Source: Tilletiopsis washingtonensis
Taxonomy: Eukaryota > Basidiomycota > Exobasidiomycetes > Entylomatales
Length of the DNA stretch: 64,000 bases
Assembly: GCF_003144115.1 (NCBI RefSeq)
Contig: NW_020312007.1
Location: 4,729-68,728 of the forward strand
Direction of reading: 5' to 3'
Under the pieces are notes generated by a model, which saw only the letters and a list, made by a program, of their open reading frames with translations, was not told the DNA's origin and searched no databases. Below are positions 46,678-60,693 of this stretch, piece after piece. Every line of letters begins with the position of its first letter. The first letter of the stretch is position 1. The position numbers and the translations under genes were made by a program.

Positions 46678-47858
46678 TCAGGCGAGTGCGACCGCGGCGC
46701 CGACTGCAGCGCAGAGCGCGAACAGCGAGGCGCCGACGCTGGACCCTGCCAGCCCAGCGGCGCCGCTGCCGATGTTGCCCGACGCCTGGTTGTCGCCGCC
46801 CGCCTGTGCCTCGCTGTAGCCCGGAATGTCGGCCGGCGCCACCGACGTGCCGGCGGCCACCTGCGGCGCGGGCAACCGCGACGACGCCGGCGGCGTGTAG
46901 CCGCTGATGACCTGCAGCGTCGCGAAGCTGGACGCCGCTCCGCCACCACCACCCAGCGCAGCACCCTGCGGAGTAGGCGACGCCCAAGATCAGCCGACGC
47001 TCTTTACTCAGGCGCTCCAGCGCACTCACGCCAACCACGGCCGTCGTCGTGGGCGTAGCAGTCGTGAGTCGCCGTGTTGTTGTGGGCACGACGGCGAGGG
47101 CAGTTGTTGTCGTAGCGAGCAGCGCGGTGGTGGAAGTCGCGGGCAGCTCACCGCCAGCACCCGGCGCTTGCGTCAAGACTGGTTGACTGCAGAGAGGCAC
47201 GGCATCAGCACGCGCTGAGGCCTCACCGGTGCTACGTCCATCTCTGCAGCAAGCAGGCATGCTCTGCCGACCGTGTGCGACCCTCCTGCGATACCGCTGG
47301 TTCCTCTTCTCCGCTGCAGGTACGCGCTCGCCTGCACAGCGCTGTGCAAGTCTCTCCCACGAGACATGCCGTTGACACGATCCTCTGGCGCAGCTGTTCC
47401 TCTCATGCCCTTGTCTCGAGCCATCGCACCATCCGGCTACTCACTCGCTCGTGTACTGTCCGTCGACGTCCACGGCCGTGTAGACGACCTCACTAAGAAA
47501 AGAGCGGAGCGTCAGCAGCTGCGCTACGTGTCTGTCCGCAGTGGGCCAAGGGGTGCGCGGCGTCCATCCGGCCGTCGGACGCGGGCCGTGTGCGCTGCAG
47601 CCCGTGATCGCCCAGGCACGTGGAGCAGGCACTCTTCGAGACGGCGCAGAGCTGCGACGCGCCTGCTGCCGATCGAGCGGCGCATGTGTGCAGAGCGCGC
47701 GCATCTGTGTCCCTCCTCTGGCGCACCCCACGCGGCGGCGCCACTCACTTTCCCGAGGGCGCGGTGACGGTATATGTGACGGGCAGCTGTGCGGCAACAA
47801 GGGTGCTGCTGAGGAGCAGCACGGCGGCCGACGTGGCGGCGGCAGTGGAGAAGCGCAT
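46678..47858 (-). CDS. secreted Thr/Ser-rich protein, probable GPI anchor (second)
   Basis: Cell-surface protein of 200 aa (exons 47749-47858, 47445-47492, 47030-47186, 46678-46965). The signal peptide is MRFSTAAATSAAVLLLSSTL VAAQ. Exon 2 adds NEVVYTAVDVDGQYTSE. Exon 3 is a Thr-rich glycosylation stretch (TSTTALLATTTTALAVVPTT). Exon 4 is Gly/Ala-rich and ends in GSSVGASLFALCAAVGAAVALA, a GPI-type hydrophobic tail after small residues. The motif VVYTAVDVDG preceding a Thr-rich spacer recurs in fungal GPI proteins of unknown role. Intron 1 (256 bases) and intron 2 (258 bases) are long. The first ends in TAG. It has no evident relation to the surface protein at 32-33 kb beyond architecture. Confidence 0.8.
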
Positions 47859-49383
47859 GGCGGCCGCTGCGCAAGACGAGGATGCGCTGAGAGGAGAGCG
47901 ACGAGTGCGGGGGGCGCGTGTTTGGTGCCGGGCTGAGAGCGCGGCGCGGCGGTGCGGCACGAGGCAAGCGAGATGCGCGGATGCGAAGGGAACGGCGAAG
48001 AGAGAAGAGCGAGGACGAGGCGTGTGGGTGAGAGTGTGAGGTGGAGTGAAGGGAAAGAGAGAGGATGGAGGAGCGGAGGCAGACCCAAGGCGACGGCGAC
48101 GACGACGAGCTGCGAACTGCACAGCATCGGCAGACGCGCGCGCGGCGAGAGGGGCCAGCTTCAGGCGCCGCCGAGCCCTGCAGCGCGCAGGCGGCGGGCG
48201 GCGCCTCGGACGTCCGTGACGCCGCCGCGGCAGGCGCGCTGGGCGCGTGATGGGCGCCGGCGCCGCGAGCGAGAGACATCGGGCGCGCCGGCAGCGTCGC
48301 ACGGCAGCACAGCAGAAGCAGCGGCCGGCACGCAGCCTGCCTTGCGCACCGCGCTGCCGTGCCCGTTCTGGCAGCCGGCGCGGCGCTGCCCCTCGCGAAT
48401 TTGGCGCATGCCAAGCCGGCCAGGGCTCGGCGCAGCAGCGCGCCTCCTTCGCTCCGGCTCGAGGCGCCTCTTGCGCTGCGAGGGGTCCTTTCGTTTTGCG
48501 AGCTCTCTTGCTGCCATGCGCTGCACAGCGCGGTCATGCTGCGCCTCATCCCAGCCGCGGAGTGGAAGGGCGGTCCGCGCGAGCGAGAGAGGCGCCGCCC
48601 GGCGGCGACGCTCATCATCTCCGCCTGTCAAGGTCAAGCCTCCGGCCGCGGCGAGCAGCAGCTGCTCGCTGCAGATGGCAGCTCCAGGTAGAGAACAGGC
48701 GAGCAGCAGTAGAGGCTGCAGATTCCGGAGTGAGAATGGGGCGAGCAAGGCGTTCGAGGCTTGCGTCCAGAACCTCGGGCTGCGAGCGGGCACCGTCACA
48801 GCAGATGGGCGCCACGCCCCTGAGCAGGAGTGCCTGCTCGAGACGCCGTGACGATCCAGCAGGGCGCCTTTCTCGCCAGCCACAGTTGTTGCATCAGAGA
48901 CTGCGCAGCGCTGGGTGCGCTCCTCTGTTTCGGCATCTCGACGTCAGCGGCACGGCGAGCTCTCTGCTACTGCCAGCCGGCGCACTCCGCCAGCTCTGAT
49001 TTAGCTCGCTGGACGATCTCGGGCCTCCGCCTGTGCTGCGTGCCGACGTTGGCAGCGGTGCGGTGCGCGGCACGGCCGCTGCCAGCTGGTCGCCGGCCGT
49101 GGCCTGCACTCGCCGTTAGAGGTCTGGAGCCACAGATAGGCAGAAACGCTCGCTTCGCTTTTCTCAATAAGAGTTGCCCGGCGCTGCGACGCAGGGGCCG
49201 GAGGGCGGCGCCAGGGACGGAGGCCTCCACTCCACGCGCAGAAGTCCCTGAGCCGCGCGCCAAACGCCGCCGTCGCACGCGCCTGCCTGCGCCACGTGGT
49301 GCCCGCTGCAGCCAGCGCACGGCGCGCCGCCTTTCTTCTCCCTTCGCAGCCGCACCTGAGGCCCTCCTTCCTGCCACCAGCCC
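47859..49383. promoter_or_regulatory. divergent upstream region, 1.5 kb
   Basis: The region between the second surface protein and OLA1. It is very long for this window. Plus-strand purine-rich sequence (gaggagcggaggcagaccc and neighbours) lies at 47990-48080. Open frames on both strands have no motif. No RNA gene was recognised. Confidence 0.5.
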
Positions 49384-51037
49384 ATGCTCTGCCTACCGTC
49401 CCTCAGCAGCAGCAGCACTCTCCACTCCGCACGCATCCTCGTCGTCTCCGTTGCGCCGCCGCACAGTCGCGCCTTCTCCGTCTCGTCCGCCGCGCCCGCC
49501 AAGAAGGCCTCCTCCGCCAGGATGCCCCCCAAGAAGCTCGCGCCCAATGAGCGCGCCAAGCTCGGCCGCCCGAGCAACAACCTGAAGATGGGCATCGTCG
49601 GCCTGCCCAACGTCGGCAAGTCGTCGCTCTTCAACGTCATCGCCAAGTGCGACCTGGGCAAGAGCGCCAACTTCCCGTACGGTGCGTGTGTGTCGGTCTA
49701 GCGCGTCCAGCAGCAGCGCTCACGCAGCGCCACAGCGACCATCGAGCCGGAAGAGGCACGCGTGCCCGTGCCCGACGAGCGCTTCCTGTGGCTCGTCGAC
49801 CTGTACAAGCCCAAGTCGCAGGTGCCGGCATTCCTGACGTGCATCGACATTGCCGGCCTCACCGCCGGTGCCTCGACGGGCGCCGGTCTGGGCAACGCCT
49901 TCCTGTCCAACGTGCGCTCCGTCGACGGCATCTTCCAGGTCATCCGCGCCTTCGACGACGCCGAGGTGATCCACGTCGAGGGCGACGTGAACCCGATCCG
50001 CGACATGGAGATCATCAGCACCGAGCTGCGGCTCAAGGACATTGAGTGGGTGGAGAAGAGCATCGAGGCACAGAAGAAGCTCTGCCGCGGCGCCACGGGC
50101 CTCAAGAAGAAGCAGCTCGACGAGGAGCTGGCGACGATGGAGAAGGCGCTCAAGATGCTGCAGGAGGACAGCCAGGACGTGCGCAAGGGCGAGTGGGGCA
50201 ATAAGGAGGTGAGTGTGCGCGCGTCCAGGACGTGCAGGCTCGCGGCGGCGCTTCGTCGAGTGATGAACAAGAGGGCGCTATTTGAGACCCTCGAATCTAA
50301 TAACCCAGCTCGTCGAGGGACCATCAATCCTTATGAGAAAAAGATTCTCTCTGACTTCGAAGCGCCGCCGCCGCTGTGCCTGCGCCATGCCACCTGCTCG
50401 CCGGCCGCCTGCTGACGCATTCTGTTCTATAGATCGACACGCTCAACGAGATGAAGCTGCTCACCGCCAAGCCCGTCATCTACCTCGTGAACCTGTCGGA
50501 GCGCGACTACGTGCGCCGCAAGAACAAGTGGCTGCCGAAGATCAAGGCGTGGATCGACGAGAACAACCCGGGCGACCAGCTCATCCCCTTCTCCGTCTCG
50601 CTCGAGGAGCGCCTCTTTGCCCTCGGCGGGCCCGACGCCGAGGCCGAGGAGCTCAAGAAGCTCGGTGACAACATCACCGGCGCCATGAGCAAGATCACAA
50701 AGGCCGGCTACGACGGCCTGGACCTCATCCGCTACTTCACCTGCGGCCCCGACGAGGTGCGCGCGTGGTCGATCCGCCGCGGCCTCAAGGCGCCGCAGGC
50801 CGCCGGTGTCATCCACACGGACTTTGAGAACAAGTTCGTGTGCGGCGAGATCATGGTGCGTACCTGCGAGCAGACGTATGCGGTCCGCAGCTGCTGACCC
50901 CTGTCCTGCAGGCCTTTGCCGACCTGAAGGAGCACGGCACCGAGTCCGCCGTCAAGGCTGCGGGCAAGTACGTGCAAAAAGGAAAGCTCTACGAGATGAT
51001 CGACGGCGACATTGCCTACTGGAAGGCCGGCGGCTAG
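49384..51037 (+). CDS. OLA1: Obg-like ATPase 1 (YchF/OLA1), with optional N-terminal presequence
   Basis: TRAFAC-class ATPase that associates with ribosomes. Exons are 49384 (or 49522)-49681, 49736-50208, 50433-50855 and 50912-51037. MPPKKLAPNERAKLGRPSNN at 49522 is the usual start and gives 393 aa, the family length. The frame continues upstream to an ATG at 49384, adding MLCLPSLSSSSTLHSARILV and then VSVAPPHSRAFSVSSAAPAK, an Arg/Ser-rich, acid-free presequence. The P-loop is GLPNVGKSS and the switch is CIDIAGL. The G4 element is NLSE in place of NKxD, which explains the ATP preference. A coiled-coil and a TGS domain follow. The second intron (50209-50432) houses a snoRNA. Confidence 0.95.
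50243..50370 (+). ncRNA. C/D-box snoRNA inside OLA1 intron 2
   Basis: A perfect C box (gtgatga, 50260-50266) and a D box (ctga, 50351-50354) lie 84 bases apart. They are enclosed by a perfect 13-base inverted repeat, cggcggcgcttcg (50243-50255) against cgaagcgccgccg (50358-50370). That is the terminal stem expected of an intron-processed C/D snoRNA, set 3-4 bases from each box. An inner 7-base repeat, ccctcga (50288-50294) and tcgaggg (50313-50319), could form the internal helix. The stretch between the boxes is much richer in A and T than surrounding introns. The host intron still has its own branch (ctgac) and TAG acceptor downstream. The guide target was not identified. Candidate guides are the bases just upstream of the D box (ttatgagaaaaagattctct). 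Confidence 0.75.
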
Positions 51038-53000
51038 ACGTGCGGCTTTCGCCCCGCCCTCTCACCCTGGAGGCGGCAGTGCTCGACGCAGATGCTCTTT
51101 GTATACTACCACTCTTGCCGCGACTCTTGAGCTATGTCATGCGCTGTCTGCCCACTCTGCCCCTGCAAGGAACGTGTGAGAGCTGGTGGGGCCGAGCATC
51201 AAAGTGTGGCGCCGTGTGTTGTGTTGCATTGGTGCTGGCATGCTGCGGCCTACAAGCCTCTCATCGGGGCCGACGCAAGCCACCGCCGGCCGGCCCGCCG
51301 ATTGCGAAGTGGCATGCCGAAGCGCCGCAGCGGTATTCTTACCTCGCCTGCCGAACCATGGGGCCCCCGACCGGCTCCGACGAGGAGATCTGAACACGGA
51401 CAATCAGCGCAGCACCGACGATTGTGCCGCGTGTCGCCTGCCGAAAGGATCGTCGAACTGCGGCATGTGTGCGGGACATGGGCGTGGCGCATCGAGGGCG
51501 AGCGCCGAGGCATGAGCGCCGGAGATGAGATGGCACGGCGGGGCTGGGCGAGGCCCGCTCGACGTCATGCTCGTCCGCTTGGCCGGCAGCAGCAGCAGGC
51601 AGCGAGCGCCTCCTCCGACGACGGCGGACAGCGCGCAACACGAGGGTGCAGTGACGGGCAGGCTCACACGCCTGTCTCCCTCCGTCACCGCCCACGGCTT
51701 GCGGTGAACGTGCTGCGCCCTCCGAACCGAGCAGCGAGAAGGCAAGCAACGAGCCGCAAACTCTCAGCGCTGCCCACCTGCGAAAGCACGGGCAATTGAC
51801 GGAGTCGGCGGCGGAGCGAGCTCGTCGGCAGCGAGGTACAGCGGCACGTCGCCGCCGCCGCACGCGTCACCGCAGCGTGCAGCATCAGCGCAGCGTCACT
51901 GCATGCAGGTCGCAGCGCTGCACGCCAAAGGTGGAAGTTGGCCGCAGCAGGGCGGATCTGGCGCTGATCGGCTCGGCGGCGCGAGTGCAGCACGAGATGG
52001 CGACGGCGGCGGTGCCCCGTGGGCGGCGATGACGAGGCGCGTCCCACGGCGCGAGACCAACACCTGGCGCGCGCGTCCACGCGTTGGTGCCGCGAGGTGT
52101 TGCTCTCGCTCGCCGCGCGCCGCACCGCCCGCTGGACGCCGTCCTCGCTGCGGCGGCGCCGTTGACGCAGCGCATCGGATCTCGTGCGTGCTCTGCAGCG
52201 GTGTGCAGGCTCAGCCGCAGCTCAGCAGCAGCCGAACGAGGGCCGCGCGGAAGCATGCTTGTCTGCCGCTGCCTTGCCCTGCTCCTGCACCGCACCGCGC
52301 ACCTGATGCTGCCTCCGAGCGCACTCGATATGCCGCAGCCCGCTCGCGCTGCCGCTGCCGGTGCGCCTCCTCACCCCACCCTTCGGGCTGTTTTGCACGG
52401 CGCCCTTGAGACGCCTGTGGCCGCCGTGCCTGCGTCAGCGCCTTGCTGTTGGCGTCCGTCTGCCTTCGGTGCAGGTGCAGAGCGGGCAGCAGAGGAGGAG
52501 CGGCCCGGAGGCTGTTCGCCTGCGCTGCGCCGCACCTGCCCTTCGCGGCCCGGCCACTCCGCCCGCCGAGAGGCTGCCGAGGCGGCCGAGATGCCTTGGA
52601 CAGGCAGGACGGGCCAGCTGCTGCTGAGCGCTCCCCGCAACGAACCTCTACTTTGTGCTGCGTCGCCGCCGGGTGCCGTGCCAGCGCCGTGCGAGGCGCG
52701 CACGGCCAGGACGCCGCACCCGCTGCCCGCCGCTGCCCTGCGCGCAGTGTCGCCCGCCGCTGCGTGCCGGCAAGTGCGAGAGGGTACGAGCAATCGCTGA
52801 CAGCCGGAGTGTCGTCCAGTGTGCTCCTGCGGCGGGCGGAGTGTGTGCTGAGCGTGCGAGCAGCGCAAGCCTCTGCGGCGGCGCGTGGACGTACCTGGAG
52901 GATACGCGCGGCCCTTCCTTGGGCGAGGCACGGCGCCGAGTGCGGCAGGTGGCCGAGGCGAGGCGAGAGCAGCGAGTGCGAGTGCCGTGCTTGGCCCGGC

Positions 53001-53074
<74 letters not shown>

Positions 53075-53494
53075 GCTGAGGCACGGCCGAGGAGAGGCGG
53101 AGGTCGCGTGCGCTGCATGGCCCTCCGCCCCGCCGCGCGCCAGCCACGCGCCCGCCTCATAAGCGCCGGCGCGCGCGGCGTCCGCCGAGCTCTCGCCCGT
53201 TCGTCCTTCCTCTCCCTCCGAAGCGAGCCCCTTCCCGCCCGGCCCTCTGCGCCCCCCGTCCCGTCCCGTCCCCTTTGCCATTCTTCCGAGGCCGGTCGTG
53301 AGTATGCCGCAGTGCCGCCAGCATGCGCACGCATGGCCCACGCCGCACCGCCAGGCGCCCGTAGATCGTCGACTGACATGCTCGCCCTCCAGCTCCCCTT
53401 TTTTTATCCCTCCCTCCGCATCCGCATCGCCCGCTCTCGCCTGCCTCGTGTCGCCCAGTCTCGTCTCTCTCCTTCTCTTCGCCCCTTGCCCAGC
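51038..53494. other. 2.46-kb stretch without a recognisable gene
   Basis: The longest gene-free interval here, between OLA1 and the aspartyl protease (both plus strand). Long open frames run through it on both strands, but none shows a motif, a signal peptide or local-style introns; in GC-rich DNA such frames arise by chance. It contains the ggcatg hexamer array at 53002-53075. A pyrimidine-rich run (ctccccttttttttatccc style) lies about 100 bases before the protease start. An unrecognised ncRNA cannot be excluded. Confidence 0.5.
53002..53075. repeat. hexanucleotide microsatellite, (gggcat) about 12 copies
   Basis: About twelve uninterrupted copies of gggcat in the region upstream of the aspartyl protease. 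Both strands stay open across it (Met-Gly and Pro-Met repeats), but no real gene frame uses it. It is likely length-variable. Confidence 0.9.
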
Positions 53495-55470
53495 ATGATC
53501 GCCATCCGCACGCCCTTCTTCTCGCTGCTCCTCCTCATGCTCGTCCTCTCGCTCGACGCGCTGCCCGCGGCGCGCGCCGCTCCAGTTGCTGCACCGCACC
53601 CCTCGGCGCACCTGGCGGCTCGCTCGCCCTACAAGGCGCCGCGCATCGGCATTGCCATCAAGGCGCCCGGCCGCAGAGGCTCGCTCGAGGAGCTCGAGGA
53701 CGGCGTCGGCGTGACGCTCTCGCTGAAGCACGTCGAGGGCCGCGGCGGCGACTCGGGGGTGGTGAGTGATGTGTGATGTGCAGCGGTGCAGCAGATGCTG
53801 GATGGGCGGTGTATGGTGCAGTCAGTGCTTGGTGTGCAGCAGTGCAGCATCTGCTGCGTGCGGCCTGGTGCAGCAGCTGTGTCGCCTCTACGCCGTCCCT
53901 CTGCGCCGAGCCGCCAGCTGACTCCCGTGTCCAGGTGCTGCAGCGCCACCTGAACAGCGCCGTGAAGAAGGTGGCCCGCATCACGGCCCGCGATGCGCCG
54001 TCGGACGAGGCGATGCACGCGGCCATGGAGCAGCGTCGTCGTGCCGCTGCTCTGGGCCGCCGCTCGCTGCCGATCGCCGGCACGTCCGAGGACGAGCATC
54101 CCATGCCGCGCTCGCCGTCGCCGTCGCGCCGCGCGCACCACAAGCGCAGCCCGCAGCCGGCCACGTTTGCGGCGGGCCGCCACGGGCGCATCGGCGTCGT
54201 CATACCGCAGAAGGAGCAGGGCACGCCGGAGCGCCGCCTGCTCGGCGCGCTCGGCGGCCTGCTCAACGACGAGCACCCGGACCTGGCCTCGGCCACGCTC
54301 ATCGGGCCGCCCGTCGCGGCGCAGACGGGCACGTCGGCCCACTCGTACGCGACGAAGAAGAAGTCGAACAAGGCCGCGGCCACGCCCGACGGAAGCGGCG
54401 GCTTCCCGAAGTCGGCGTGGGCGGCGGCCAACTCGGGCGGCGTGCAGAAGGCCAAGGCGCCGACGGCCAAGGACTCGCTCGGTCTGGACATTGAGGCAAA
54501 CGACGTTGGCTACGTCGCCACAGTCCAGATCGGCAGTGCCAGCACGCCGTTCCGCCTGCTCATCGACTCGGGCAGCGCCGACACGTGGGTGCCGAGCACG
54601 GCGTGCGACAACTGCTCGGACCAGCACCAGCGCCTGGGCAAGAAGATCTCGTCGTCGTTCCGCGGCAGCCAGAAGCCGTTCAGCATCACGTACGGCACGG
54701 GCAGCGTCTCGGGCATCCTGGCGCAGGACCGCCTGATGATTGCCGGCCTCAAGCTGTCGAACCACACCATCGGCCTGGCGCACAAGGAGTCGTCGGACTT
54801 CAGCGACCCGAGCGTGCCGTTCGACGGCCTCATGGGCCTGGCGCAGCAGAAGCTGGCCAACTCGCGCAGCCCGACGCCCATCGACGCGCTGTACGCCGCG
54901 CGCCTCGTCTCGGCGCCCGTGATGGGCTACCACCTCGCGCGCGCCGCGGATAGCAACAACGACGGCGAGGTGACGTTTGGCGGCGTCGACGCGAGCAAGT
55001 TCAAGGGCCAGCTCGTCGAGGTGCCCAACGTCTCGACGCAGGGCTTCTGGGAGATCAAGCTTGACGGCGTCAAGTTTGGCGGCAAGACGATTGCCAGCCT
55101 GAGCAAGGGCCGCACGGCCATCCTCGACACGGGCACCACGCTCATCGTGGCGCCGCAGGCCGACGCCGACGCCGTGCACCGCGCGATCCCCGGCGCCAAG
55201 TCCGACGGCCAGGGCGGCTACACGATCCCCTGCACCACGACGGGCGCCGTGACGTTCAGCTTCGGCGGGCGCGAGTGGCCCATGACGCCCAACGACATGA
55301 AGTTCCTGCCCGTCGACTCGCAGAACCTCAAGGGCGACTGCATCAGCTCCATCAGCGCCGGCGACGTCGGCCAAGCAAACGAGTGGCTAGTCGGCGCCGC
55401 GTTCCTGCGCAACATCTACCTGGCCACCAACACGAAGAGCAACTCGGTCGGCCTCGGTGCGCTGGCATGA
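53495..55470 (+). CDS. secreted pepsin-like aspartyl protease with long propeptide
   Basis: A1-family endopeptidase of 600 aa (exons 53495-53761 and 53935-55470). The signal peptide is MIAIRTPFFSLLLLMLVLSL up to ARA near residue 27. A basic propeptide of about 240 residues contains several dibasic sites (MEQRRRAAALGRRS, SRRAHHKRS) suited to Kex2-type processing. The mature fold begins near residue 273 (LDIEANDVGYVATVQIGSAS). Catalytic aspartates are in LLIDSGSADTW (about residue 300) and AILDTGTTLIV (about 487), and the flap Tyr is in SITYGTGSVSG. One disulfide pair candidate is in STACDNCSDQ. No GPI tail is present (it ends VGLGALA), so it is probably released. Extracellular protein degradation is inferred. 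Confidence 0.95.
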
Positions 55471-55726
55471 GCGCCGCGGCTGAGCCCGGGCGATCGCGTC
55501 GAGGAGTTGGCATCTCCCCGACGCTGCGGACCTCCCACCCCCTTATTTATTCTTTCTTTTCATCTTCACAGCACCGAGCCTGGCGCTCAGCGCCGTGCCC
55601 TTTTTACGCTTAGAGCCGCGGCACCCCACTATCTCTCTACCACCACACTCCACCCGCAATGGACACTTCACCTGCGAACTTTGGGCATCGTCTATCGTGA
55701 ATTGGCGCGGCGTGAGCGGTGTGCGT

Positions 55727-57465
55727 CTAGTCGCGCTTGCCGCCGGCAGTGAAGTTCATGCGCCGCGGACGGGCTTCGGCAGTGAAGCTCTGAGCGCCCG
55801 AGGCGCCGGCGAGGGGATAGGCGTGCACCGAGGGCGGCGCATTGGCCCAGCGCGGCGGCGGCGCTGGCGAGACGAAGCCGCGCTCCTGCGGCGCCGGGAA
55901 CGAGCGCAGCAGCAGGCGGTGCGCATGGATCGTGAGCCAGAAGATGGGCAGCCGTGGCGGCAGCAGCGCAGACAGCTCGGCAGCGCCAGACATGCCGGCA
56001 CCGCCGCCGGCGGACGTGGGCGTCATGGCGGCTGCGCTCGTCGAGGCAACGCGCGGCTGCGGCGAGGCGAGCATGGCCAGCACCGTGCACTGTGAGAGGA
56101 CGCGTCAGCGTGGATTGAGCGCACACGCGCTGCTTGAGACTCGCGAATGGGAAGACTAGCATGAAGAGCATGATGTTCAGCAGCGGGCTTGGGTGGAAGA
56201 ACGACACGAGCGTGGACGGCAAGCCGACTGCAGAGCACGTCAGTGGATGCCGCGGCGTGCACGAACGACCGTGCTGACTCACATGCCGTGAAGTATGCCC
56301 AGCGACTCTCGGCGTAGCGCATCCGCTACAAAAGGCTCGTTGTCAGAGATGCAGCCCAGCACACTGATGCTTGCGGCCACTCACACGCTCCAGCGACCAG
56401 CCCCGCGCGATCCACGCCTGCTCAAAGCAGTAGTAGCCGTCGATGAACGACTGAAAAAGGGCTCAGCGAGGCAGCTCCGCATCGTACGACAGCGTTGCTC
56501 ACCATGAACATGAAGGCAAAGGGCCGTCCAACATAAGGGACCAGCAAGAGTAGCCACGCGATGAGCGAGTAGTTGAGCACGAGAAACACGCGGTAGCTTT
56601 CCTCCAGCAGGCGGCGCGATGTGCTGCGGTGGACAAGCATGTCAGATTCCAGCCGGATTGGATGGTAGTGCCCTTGCTCACCCGGCTGGCAGTGTCGGCG
56701 TCACAATGCTCATGCCGCGGAAGTGGCCCATCCCTTCGCGCCGCAGGGCGTACGTCGCCTGTGCGACATCGACGGTCCAGCTGGATGCGAGGAAGTAGCA
56801 GAGGCCGAGCAGCGGATAGAGGAAGAAGACCTGCACGGATGATCAGCCGCACGTCCTGCGATGCATCCGGGCTCGCTGCCTCACATGTCCGAAGCCAGTG
56901 GCATCCTCGCCCTTGGCGCGCTGGAAGAGATGCGAAGGGAAGAAGGCGAGCTCGAAGAAGAAGATAACGCCGACGAGAGCGGATGAGAGCAGCATGCCCT
57001 TGGCGATGCCGTTGCGAACGTCGGAGGACCTGTGCTGCAGCTTCAGCATGGATGCCTAGTGCGCTGAGGTCGCAAGGCTCGGCAGAGTCACGGCTCGACA
57101 TCCGGCCAGCGGCCGCACTCAAAGATCCTCCTCCGTCGCGAAATTCCTCTGAAAGTTCTTCATCCGTCGCTTCATCCCCGAATGGCCCCTCTCTCGTCTC
57201 ACCTGCGTGCGATGCGCCATGCCTCTGACCAGCGGTTCGCATCCGCTGCGCCGGACCGCGCCCAGCCGAGATGGGCGCGGGCGCTGTCGGCAACGCCGAG
57301 ACGCGGCGCCAGCGACGGCGGCCCGGCGGCGCTCCAGGGCATGGCGGAGCTGCGCCAGCCGGCGTCGTAGTCCTCATCGAGGCGCCCGCCGCTGGCGCCC
57401 TCAACATCGAGGTCGATCGAGGCGCTGAGCGAGAGCTGCACGCGGTGGCCGCGTGTGGGCCGCAT
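55727..57465 (-). CDS. EI24-type multi-pass membrane protein
   Basis: Etoposide-induced 2.4 (EI24) family membrane protein; animal EI24 is an ER protein linked to autophagy. Exons are 57203-57465, 56885-57029, 56682-56830, 56503-56623, 56385-56450, 56283-56325, 56127-56227 and 55727-56089 (416 aa). Hydrophobic segments include MLLSSALVGVIFFFELAFF, FFLYPLLGLCYFLASSW, NYSLIAWLLLLVPYVGRPFA and LLNIMLFMLVFPF. The family phrases SFIDGYYCFEQAWIARGWSL and YFTAFGLPSTLVSFFHPSPL are created by correct splicing. The N-terminus is uncertain. The chosen model joins MRPTRGH...AWRIARR to SSDVRNGIAKG. An alternative starts at 57220 (MAHRTQ) with acceptor at 57048/57049 and also keeps frame. The C-terminus is Pro/Arg-rich and cytosolic. 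Confidence 0.82.
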
Positions 57466-57834
57466 GCTGGCGGGCGTGACACGTGCGCCAGATGCGATGA
57501 GGCGAGCGTCGATGCGCTGTGCAGACGCAGTGGGCGGATGCGTGCGAGCTGTGGCTGTGGATGTGGATGAGGATGGATGGGTAGTGGACGTGGCTGGTCA
57601 GGGGGCGCGTCAGAAGACTTGGCCTCATCAAGCGCCCGTGCGGGATTAGTAGCGGTGCTACAGATTCAAAGCCGCGGCGGCGCTAAATTGTACTGCGCCG
57701 ATAGCACGCCTCGGCGAGTCGCTTGAAGTCCGGTCGGCCGCACCTCGCTCTCCTTCTGCTCCACCATCTCCTCTGCCGCTCCTCGCCGCTCCGACGCTCT
57801 TCTTCGCCGCTTGACGCACGCGTGCGGCCCGACC
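57466..57834. promoter_or_regulatory. divergent promoter, EI24-type gene / MOCS1
   Basis: A 369-base shared upstream region. It contains a less GC-rich stretch around 57640-57720 (gggattagtagcggtgctac, taaattgtactgcgc). No specific factor site was recognised. Confidence 0.4.

Positions 57835-60693
<2,859 letters not shown>

Noticed and set aside
53002-53075. gggcat array as a telomere-like or CRISPR repeat
   Set aside because: The unit does not match known fungal telomere repeats, there are no spacers, and it lies internal to normal genes.
52211-53731. 506-codon minus-strand open frame across the gggcat array
   Set aside because: Low-complexity and His/Ala/Arg-rich, it crosses the microsatellite and overlaps the protease signal-peptide exon. 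It is a chance open frame in GC-rich DNA.
53629-55374. 581-codon minus-strand open frame antisense to the aspartyl protease
   Set aside because: It exactly shadows a well-supported protease exon, is dominated by Arg/Ala/Val repeats from GC-rich antisense codons, and has no motif or splice signals.
57181-57370. Plus-strand reading MAPLSSHLRAMRH as a small protein
   Set aside because: Antisense to the first EI24-type exon, with no other support.
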